Shown piece after piece: positions 1 through 4,317 of a DNA stretch of 6,806 nt (the stretch's first letter is position 1; every line of letters starts with the position of its first letter). The notes beneath the pieces were generated by a model, which was not told where the DNA came from, searched no databases, and saw only the letters and a list, made by a program, of their open reading frames with translations. The stretch is taken from contig JAEWNM010000284.1 in the NCBI GenBank assembly GCA_023392755.1, positions 1-6,806 of the forward strand, in the 5' to 3' direction. This DNA comes from Bacillota bacterium (GTDB lineage Bacteria > Bacillota > Clostridia > Christensenellales > Aristaeellaceae). The position numbers were made by a program, and so were the translations under genes.

Positions 1-72
1 CCGGTATCACCGGTGGGACCCGTGTCGCCTGTTGGGCCAGTATCACCGGTTGGGCCCGTATCACCTATCAAT
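1..72 (-). repeat. 18-bp tandem DNA repeats encoding Gly-X-Y triplets
   Basis: Within the collagen-like gene, the unit GGTGATACNGGNCCNACN recurs about four times back to back, encoding alternating GDT and GPT. It continues to the window edge. Differences between units are at third codon positions. Such arrays change length by slippage or recombination, and the end may be an assembly break point. Confidence 0.8.
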
Positions 73-572
73 CCGCTACTTCCTGTCGGACCCGTGGGGC
101 CTGTCGAGCCTGTGGGGCCTGTCGGACCGGTAGGACCAGTGGGGCCTGTTTCGCCGGTAGGACCAACAATATCATCTTCTACTATCACAAGGGTCGCGGT
201 TACTGGAACTTTAGTGAAATAATAAACAGTGCTGCCACTGGCGTTTAACAAAGAAACAGTTACCGGGGCAGCTACCACATTAACGATTCCGATGCCCACT
301 ACCTCACCAGACTTGATGGGTGAATTACCTTCCAGGAAATCTGCCTGGGATGAGGACAGAGCAAAAACGACGCCCGAGGTGGTCGGAGCGGTTTGGGTAG
401 CCACCCACCAATCCAGTACATAGCGGCCCGGTTCATTGAATGTGATCACGCCTGTAAGGCTGTTATAAGTGATGTTTCCGGCAGTGAATACAATTGAATT
501 GAATATCACATTACCCCCAACAGCTACAGAACCGGCAATAGTTCGCTCTATCTGCAAAGCTGTATTACTCAT
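1..572 (-). CDS. Collagen-like repeat protein with BclA-type N-terminal domain (3' partial)
   Basis: This gene starts inside the window and runs off its left edge. The visible 190 residues have two parts. Residues 1-135 form a beta-rich, uncharged domain with motifs such as NVIFN, GRYVLDWWVA and GSTVYYF, resembling the C1q/TNF-like head of BclA-type exosporium and surface glycoproteins. From residue 137, 18 uninterrupted Gly-X-Y triplets follow, mostly GPT with GET, GST and GDT, as in bacterial collagen-like stalks. Threonine at position Y is a usual O-glycosylation site in this family. There is no signal peptide, which is normal for exosporium or self-assembling surface proteins. I chose ATG at 572-570 over ATG at 578-576 because the GAGGG Shine-Dalgarno at 583-579 lies 6 nt from the former and abuts the latter. 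The family call is firm; a spore-surface role is inference. The head is at the N-terminus here, whereas in BclA it is C-terminal. The real C-terminus is not visible. Confidence 0.85.
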   Translation of the reverse strand, partial: MSNTALQIERTIAGSVAVGGNVIFNSIVFTAGNITYNSLTGVITFNEPGRYVLDWWVATQTAPTTSGVVFALSSSQADFLEGNSPIKSGEVVGIGIVNVVAAPVTVSLLNASGSTVYYFTKVPVTATLVIVEDDIVGPTGETGPTGPTGPTGPTGSTGPTGPTGSSGLIGDTGPTGDTGPTGDTGPTGDT

Positions 573-938
573 TTTCATCCCTCGTTTTAATTATCTGGCT
601 GTGCCACGATTTCATATATGGCAAAACATCTGCCACCCGATATGCGCTGCAAATCACATCCGACCCAGGAACACGTTTCATGAGAAAAGCATTGCTTGGG
701 GTTTTCTACTTTTGCATTTCATTTCTTGGGCTATATCAAGGTTAGCAAAAATGCAAAATGTGGCAACGCCTATATATTAATATGCCGATTAGGATTAAAT
801 GGTTTCGAACGCCCATCGATTTTTGTATATCGTTCGGAATAATGCGCAGTGGTATCTGGATAAATCATATTTCGCCTCTCTGTAAAGCTAAGGCCTGCCA
901 AGTTTATGACTACCATTTCGGCTCTTCTTTATCATCCT
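573..938. other. AT-rich intergenic region upstream of the collagen-like gene
   Basis: About 365 bases hold no convincing gene; short open frames here lack ribosome binding sites and protein-like composition. It should contain the promoter of the collagen-like gene, reading leftward. I see no clean sigma-A promoter. A minus-strand CATATATGA at 620-612 and a CATATTAATA near 785-776 vaguely resemble the -10 of mother-cell sporulation sigma factors (CATA-N3-TA), but neither has a secure -35. Two inverted repeats are visible: TTTTGCATTT (710-719) with AAATGCAAAA (749-758), and CGAACG (806-811) with CGTTCG (831-836). Confidence 0.5.
710..758. repeat. 10-bp perfect inverted repeat in the intergenic region
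   Basis: TTTTGCATTT at 710-719 is exactly complementary to AAATGCAAAA at 749-758, with 29 bases between. No T-run follows the arm, so it is not a terminator. It could be a regulator-binding site for the leftward collagen-like gene, or chance in AT-rich DNA. Confidence 0.5.
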
Positions 939-974
939 AAAAATCTGCCGCCCAGTACAAAAACCAGGCGGCAG
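939..974 (-). terminator. Rho-independent terminator of the holin gene
   Basis: On the minus strand, CTGCCGCC (974-967) pairs with GGCGGCAG (952-945), and ATTTTTA follows immediately (944-938). It lies 14 bases after the holin stop codon, so it ends the leftward lysis-gene transcript and separates it from the collagen-like gene. Confidence 0.85.
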
Positions 975-988
975 AAGGTATTGCATCG

Positions 989-1432
989 TTATTCGGTTGT
1001 GCCGGAATCAGAATCGTTCTCCTCCTTGATTTGCCCCAGCAAGTCCTTAATGCGTTTAGGAAAAGGCACCCCCGCCAGGGTCATATTCTCCAGGATGGAC
1101 AGGCCCTCGTTTGCCAGGTAGAACCACACTGCAGCGTCCCGGACGATATAGGTCCCAGCGCCCATGGCCTGGTCTACCTGTGCTGCAGCAAACACTAGGC
1201 CCAGCATAAACAGCTTTTTCAGGATGCCCTGGAAGCTGATCCGGCTGGAGGGGCCGCCGGTCTCGCTTTTGGTCGATTTGCCCATCCAGGCTACCAATAA
1301 GCCTGTCCCGTAATCAACCAGCATGAAGTACACCAGCACGGATAGCTGCACCGTCCACCCTCCAAAAGCCCCGGCGATAGCGCCGCCCAGGGCCATGCCT
1401 GCCTTTACCACCTTGTCCCGTGTCTGCTCCAT
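989..1432 (-). CDS. Phage holin, Phage_holin_4_1 (TcdE/UtxA-like) family
   Basis: This is a 147-residue membrane protein. Phage holins of this family form lesions in the cytoplasmic membrane that release the endolysin; in clostridia, relatives such as TcdE also help release toxins. Hydrophobic segments are visible at about residues 11-26, 29-50, 68-90 and 96-115. The family hallmarks are present: DYGTGLL after the second helix, a polar basic loop with several Ser/Thr, GILKKLFMLGLVFAAAQVD, and a late ANEGLSILENM segment. The C-terminus is short, charged and acidic, as usual. Start choice: the frame is open to an ATG at 1501, but AAGGAGG at 1447-1441 sits 8 nt before ATG 1432-1430, and the extra 23 residues upstream encode the end of the neighbouring gene in another frame. 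The gene appears intact. It follows the endolysin remnant with a short gap and has its own terminator, so the two formed a lysis operon. Confidence 0.88.
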   Translation of the reverse strand: MEQTRDKVVKAGMALGGAIAGAFGGWTVQLSVLVYFMLVDYGTGLLVAWMGKSTKSETGGPSSRISFQGILKKLFMLGLVFAAAQVDQAMGAGTYIVRDAAVWFYLANEGLSILENMTLAGVPFPKRIKDLLGQIKEENDSDSGTTE

Positions 1433-1455
1433 TTGAAGGTCCTCCTTTGTATAGA

Positions 1456-2034
1456 TCATTTGAGCTTCCCCCAGGTCTTGGTGCCCACGACACCGTCTCA
1501 TTCCTTGGGCTGGGCAGGAAAGGCGTCCAGCTGGAAGGCCAGCACAGCCGCCTTGGTCTTGGGGCCATAGACCCCATCCACACCGGCAGCGCCCAGGCTG
1601 TGCCCCAGGGCCTCCAGGCGTGCCTGTGCCAGCGCCACATCGTCACCCCGCATCAAAGGCAGGCCAGGCGTATAGCGCAGCGTCCGCAGCGTTGCGGGCG
1701 GCTTTGTGGGTGGGTCCGCAGGTTCTTTTACAGGCAGCTCCACAGGCAGCGCAGCGCCCACGTTGACATACTTCTTCATGACATAGGTTACGCCACCGGC
1801 ATAGTAGACCTTGAGCCAATCGGCTACCACCTGGCCATCCTTGTACACGGCCAGCTCGGCGCCCTTGGGCAGCTTCGCCAGCACCTGGGCATACCCGCGT
1901 GGTGCCGCCGTGGGGCGCTCCGTGACTGCCCCGTTTCCGGCATACGGCTTCGCTGCGTTGTGCAGGACGGGTATCAGCCTCGCCAGCACGGACGATACCC
2001 GCCACAAAGCGTTGCGGAGATCATTTCCTGCCAC
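1456..2034 (-). pseudogene. Phage endolysin remnant: SH3-like and peptidoglycan-binding domains, catalytic domain lost, in-frame TGA
   Basis: The open part encodes 178 residues from a GTG at 2034-2032. Residues 36-92 look like a bacterial SH3 domain (LPKGAELAVYKDG, WLKVYY, TYVMKKYV), 97-113 are a proline-rich linker, and 119-178 are a PG_binding_1 domain (RGDDVALAQARLEALG, GVDGVYGPKTKAAVLAFQ). Two defects are visible. First, TGA at 1500-1498 interrupts the domain, yet the same frame continues as DGVVGTKTWGKLK to a TGA at 1458-1456, which is the expected end of PG_binding_1. A single TGG-to-TGA or similar change explains this. Second, no enzymatic domain lies upstream: the frame closes at a TGA at 2055-2053, and beyond it is the promoter of the divergent gene. 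Endolysins of this build normally carry an amidase, peptidase or muramidase domain in front. The GTG has only a poor ribosome binding site. It is probably a dead prophage remnant, but a short cell-wall-binding protein could still be made. Confidence 0.75.
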
Positions 2035-2118
2035 CTGCTTCCGGCCGGCAGATCAGCCGCTTCTCATAAATGTACATAGAGCCGATTTTCGCGGTGTCTG
2101 CATGATGCACACTGCATT

Positions 2119-2147
2119 TTGCGTTTTCCCAATATCTGTGATATATT
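2119..2147 (+). promoter_or_regulatory. Putative sigma-A promoter of the GyrI-like gene
   Basis: TTGCGT at 2119-2124 and TATATT at 2142-2147 are separated by 17 bases. Transcription would start near 2154, giving a leader of under 20 nt before the gene, which fits the AAGGGG at 2166-2171. The surrounding DNA is AT-rich, in contrast to the GC-rich lysis remnant on its left. Confidence 0.6.
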
Positions 2148-2171
2148 TAGCGTATATTTTCCAGCAAGGGG

Positions 2172-2645
2172 ATGAAGGAATTGGAAATAAAGACGTACAT
2201 AAAAGAATCGTTTTCGGTCATTGGCAAAGAAGGCTCAACAAATGACGGCGACGGCTTTATTCAAAAGCTATGGGCGGACGCAAATGCCCATTTCGGCGAA
2301 GTAACCGCCCTGGCGAAAAAAGATGAAAATGGTAATTTAGCTGGGATATGGGGTGTGATGTCCGACTTGTCCCGCTCCTTCAAGCCCTGGAGCGATCAAT
2401 TCACAAAAGGGCTTTACCTGGCGGGCGTTGAGGCTATGGAAAATGTACAGGCCCCTTTGGGCTGGGTGAAATGGACGATTCCGTCGTATGCGTATGTTTG
2501 CGCAAAGAACGAAGGGCAGAACATATTCGCTGAGGTTTTGGCGTATCTGAAAGAAAACAATATGGAGCTGGCCGGCGCCGTTCATGAATATACTAATCCC
2601 ATAGACGGGCAAGGTTTTCTATTTTTTCCAATAAACAAGTTATAG
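2172..2645 (+). CDS. GyrI-like small-molecule-binding domain protein (stand-alone)
   Basis: This is a 157-residue protein of the GyrI-like/AraC effector-binding fold (SHS2 duplication), here without any DNA-binding domain. Such domains bind drugs and other small amphipathic molecules; stand-alone members include the gyrase inhibitor SbmC/GyrI and proteins that sequester or degrade electrophilic compounds. Visible support: an N-terminal strand (EIKTYIKESFSVIGKEG, residues 4-20), the helix FIQKLWADANAHFGEV, the highly typical block GIWGVMSDLSRSFKPW with GLYLAGVEA (residues 59-87), then GWVKWTIPSYAYVCAK (97-112), a helix, and a closing HEYTN and GFLFFPINKL. Length is normal for the family. The first ATG (2172) has AAGGGG directly against it, which is too close for a good ribosome binding site; TTG at 2181 would be better spaced, so the start is uncertain by three codons. 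It is transcribed alone from its own promoter and ends before a terminator at 2770-2808. Its ligand cannot be told from sequence. Confidence 0.85.
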   Translation: MKELEIKTYIKESFSVIGKEGSTNDGDGFIQKLWADANAHFGEVTALAKKDENGNLAGIWGVMSDLSRSFKPWSDQFTKGLYLAGVEAMENVQAPLGWVKWTIPSYAYVCAKNEGQNIFAEVLAYLKENNMELAGAVHEYTNPIDGQGFLFFPINKL

Positions 2646-2691
2646 GAATCAATTGCCGCTATGGTGTTCACAAACAGCCGGCTTCTGCCCC

Positions 2692-2711
2692 GCGGATCAT
2701 AATTGATCCGC
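2692..2711. repeat. 8-bp perfect inverted repeat (GCGGATCA/TGATCCGC)
   Basis: GCGGATCA at 2692-2699 and TGATCCGC at 2704-2711 are exact reverse complements around a TAAT loop. It lies 46 bases after the gyrI-like stop. There is no T-run, so termination here is unlikely without a factor. It could be a protein-binding site or an RNA-stabilising hairpin. Confidence 0.6.
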
Positions 2712-2769
2712 ATGCTTCACAAGCCACTCATACGCTTTATGGACCAAAACACAAGTACATAGAGTTATT

Positions 2770-2808
2770 GGGCTGTCTCGCTTGTCGGAGCGGGAAGCCC
2801 TTTGTTTT
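2770..2808 (+). terminator. Rho-independent terminator downstream of the GyrI-like gene
   Basis: GGGCT (2770-2774) pairs with AGCCC (2796-2800), and after a one-base bulge TCTCGCT (2776-2782) pairs with AGCGGGA (2789-2795) with one G-T pair. The loop is TGTCGG and TTTGTTTT follows. It ends the gyrI-like transcript about 125 bases after its stop and insulates the tetR promoter. Confidence 0.8.
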
Positions 2809-2832
2809 GCTTGCCGTTGCCGGGCCGGCCAA

Positions 2833-2860
2833 CTTGGGCGATGCCGCGGCATTGCCCAGG
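2833..2860. repeat. 28-base near-perfect GC-rich palindrome
   Basis: Centred between 2846 and 2847, all 14 base pairs form if two G-T wobbles are allowed (2834/2859 and 2840/2853); as DNA, 12 of 14 match. As RNA it would be a very stable hairpin, and as DNA a possible cruciform or dimeric protein site. No T-run follows on either strand. Confidence 0.7.
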
Positions 2861-2928
2861 CGCTTTCGTGGCCTGTACTTTGATGGAGACAAGCATACGC
2901 GCTCCGCAAACAATTGGTGAATATTGGG

Positions 2929-2957
2929 TTGACAAAATGATGTCAATATCATAAAAT
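2929..2957 (+). promoter_or_regulatory. Sigma-A promoter of the tetR-ABC operon
   Basis: A consensus TTGACA (2929-2934) and TAAAAT (2952-2957) are separated by exactly 17 bases. Transcription would start near 2964, about 44 bases before the tetR start. Such a strong core promoter fits one that is normally held off by a repressor. Confidence 0.85.
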
Positions 2958-2994
2958 GACTTCATTGACCGTTTTGGTTATTTTAGTCATTTTA
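2929..2994. promoter_or_regulatory. Candidate TetR operator: nested inverted repeats over the promoter
   Basis: Three symmetric elements overlap the promoter. TTGACA (2929-2934, the -35) faces TGTCAA (2941-2946) with 6 bases between. GTCAAT (2942-2947) faces ATTGAC (2964-2969). TAAAATGACT (2952-2961, containing the -10) faces AGTCATTTTA (2985-2994), whose end touches the ribosome binding site AAGGAGG. TetR-family repressors usually bind inverted repeats over their own promoter, so autorepression is the likely use. Which repeat is the true operator cannot be decided by eye. Confidence 0.6.
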
Positions 2995-3007
2995 AGGAGG
3001 CGGTATC

Positions 3008-3616
3008 ATGTCGCCCAAAATTCTGACAGAGCAGGATAAAGCAATGCAAAGGGAAAAGCTGCTTGCAAAGGGAAGGGAGCTTTTTGCTGTACACGGCGTG
3101 CACAAAACAAGTATTGAGGATATTACAAATGCAGCGAACATGGCCAAAGGTTCTTTCTATCAGCACTTCAAATCAAAGGAAGCCCTGTTCTTTGAATTGA
3201 TTGTGCGCTTTCACAGGGAGCTTTTTGAAAATGCGGGCACAGCTCTTGCACAGCCTGGCTGCATGCCATTGAAAGAACGTGTCAGGGAATATATCCGGCT
3301 CTGTTTCAAGTCGCCTGAATATCTGTCCATATTCAAGTATCACGAAGAGATTGATGAACTGATTTTCAGCATGCAGAAGGATTCGCAGGAGGAAGTGGAC
3401 GCCCTGATGGAGATGGAGCACGCTGCCTATGAAAAGCTTTTGCAAATGTATGGCATTGATACGCGGCGGATAAAGCCAGGCGTCATTCACAACTATCTGC
3501 ACGCCATGTATTTTGGCATTGCCAATACCAGCCTGATGGAAAGGGACTGCATGGATGACACGTTTGAGGCCTTGCTGAACGGGCTGATCGTTTATGTCTT
3601 TGGAGGTGCGTCATGA
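3008..3616 (+). CDS. TetR/AcrR-family transcriptional repressor
   Basis: This is a 202-residue one-component regulator, the normal length for the family. The N-terminal TetR_N domain spans about residues 13-60: a first helix (REKLLAKGRELFAVHGVHKTS) and the helix-turn-helix with the signature TSIEDITNAANMAKGSFYQHFKSKEAL (split at positions 34-48 and 49-60). The rest (61-202) is the all-helical ligand-binding and dimerisation domain, which is not conserved and gives no ligand. The start is secure: AAGGAGG at 2994-3000 lies 7 nt before the ATG, and a consensus promoter sits just upstream. The stop overlaps the start of the ABC ATPase gene by 4 bases (ATGA), so translation is coupled. It most likely represses its own operon through the inverted repeats at 2929-2994 and releases it when a transported compound, or one that the transporter protects against, binds. 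Confidence 0.93.
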   Translation: MSPKILTEQDKAMQREKLLAKGRELFAVHGVHKTSIEDITNAANMAKGSFYQHFKSKEALFFELIVRFHRELFENAGTALAQPGCMPLKERVREYIRLCFKSPEYLSIFKYHEEIDELIFSMQKDSQEEVDALMEMEHAAYEKLLQMYGIDTRRIKPGVIHNYLHAMYFGIANTSLMERDCMDDTFEALLNGLIVYVFGGAS

Positions 3617-4317
3617 GCATGTACCGGATGGATGGGTTATGCAAGGATTACGGGGAAGGCGATTCCAGAGTGCGGGCGCTCAAGGAGGTAAGCCTCGAAA
3701 TACCGGCAGGCAAATTTACCGTTGTGCTGGGTGCCAGCGGCTCAGGCAAATCAACGCTTTTGAATATGCTTGGCTGCATGGACCGCCCCACAAGCGGCAG
3801 AATCCTTTTTCATGAAAAGGATATAACGGCATACACCAAAAAACAAATGATGCAGTTCAGGAAAACGACCATCGGCTTTGTGTTTCAAAGCTATAACCTG
3901 CTGCCTGATTTAACGGCGGCGGAGAATGTGGAGTTTTCCACGGAACTGGCCGGCTTGCCGCGCCGGGAGGCCATACGGGCATTGGAGCATGTTGGGCTTG
4001 CAGAGCGTTCCGCGCATTTCCCTGCCCAGCTATCAGGCGGGGAACAGCAGCGGGTTTCCATTGCCCGTGCAATCGCGAAACAGCCAAAGGTGCTGTTATG
4101 CGATGAACCCACGGGCGCGCTGGACTACAAGACGGGGGTTATGGTCTTAAAGGTGCTTCGGCAGATTCACAAGGAGCAGGGCACATCCATTCTTCTTATT
4201 ACCCACAGCCAGGAAATTGCAAAGATTGCCGATATGGTAATCCGCCTGGGGAGCGGAGAAATCATTGGCGTGACGGAAAACAGCACGCCCCTATCGCCAA
4301 GCGAGGTGGAATGGTAA
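3613..4317 (+). CDS. ABC transporter ATP-binding protein, MacB/LolD/FtsE-like class
   Basis: This is a 234-residue ATPase carrying every motif of an active nucleotide-binding domain: Walker A GASGSGKST (40-48), Q-loop glutamine in FVFQSYNLLP (92), signature LSGGEQQRVSIARA (140-153), Walker B VLLCDEP (160-166) with catalytic Glu165, D-loop GALD (168-171) and H-loop His198 in LLITHSQ. The spacing and the text GFVFQSYNLLPDLTAAENVE are typical of the MacB/LolD/YknY/FtsE group, whose partners are FtsX-type permeases. It powers the permease encoded next to it from the cytoplasmic side. The start has GGAGG at 3602-3606, 6 nt upstream, inside the tetR reading frame, and overlaps the tetR stop by 4 bases. 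The C-terminal 20 residues are polar and not conserved. The substrate is unknown: antimicrobial peptides, drugs or lipids are all possible for this class. Confidence 0.95.
   Translation: MSMYRMDGLCKDYGEGDSRVRALKEVSLEIPAGKFTVVLGASGSGKSTLLNMLGCMDRPTSGRILFHEKDITAYTKKQMMQFRKTTIGFVFQSYNLLPDLTAAENVEFSTELAGLPRREAIRALEHVGLAERSAHFPAQLSGGEQQRVSIARAIAKQPKVLLCDEPTGALDYKTGVMVLKVLRQIHKEQGTSILLITHSQEIAKIADMVIRLGSGEIIGVTENSTPLSPSEVEW

Larger units (their letters stand above)
2646..2928. other. Structured non-coding region between gyrI-like gene and tetR
   Basis: About 280 bases have no credible gene. Minus-strand open frames here have no Shine-Dalgarno and basic, repetitive products with no recognisable domain. 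The stretch holds three strong structures: an 8-bp inverted repeat (2692-2711), a terminator hairpin (2770-2808) and a near-perfect GC-rich palindrome (2833-2860). A GGCCGGCC palindrome also lies at 2823-2830. The GC-rich block from about 2770 to 2905 stands out from the AT-rich sequence on both sides. Confidence 0.6.

Noticed and set aside
13..222. Plus-strand open frame rich in Gly-Pro-Val and Ser-Pro-Val
   Set aside because: It is the antisense image of the minus-strand Gly-X-Y repeats; the minus strand has the ribosome binding site, start and recognisable head domain.
1498..2055. UGA recoded as tryptophan, which would join both interrupted frames of the endolysin
   Set aside because: The tetR gene ends in TGA at an exact 4-base overlap with the next start, and the read-through frame also ends in TGA. 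A plain mutation is simpler.
1420..2079. Plus-strand open frame of 219 codons across the endolysin remnant
   Set aside because: It is a shadow in GC-rich DNA opposite recognisable SH3 and peptidoglycan-binding domains; its product has no domain and no ribosome binding site.
2697..2965. Three overlapping minus-strand open frames upstream of tetR
   Set aside because: They lack ribosome binding sites and known motifs, overlap each other, and lie over the terminator, the palindrome and the tetR promoter.
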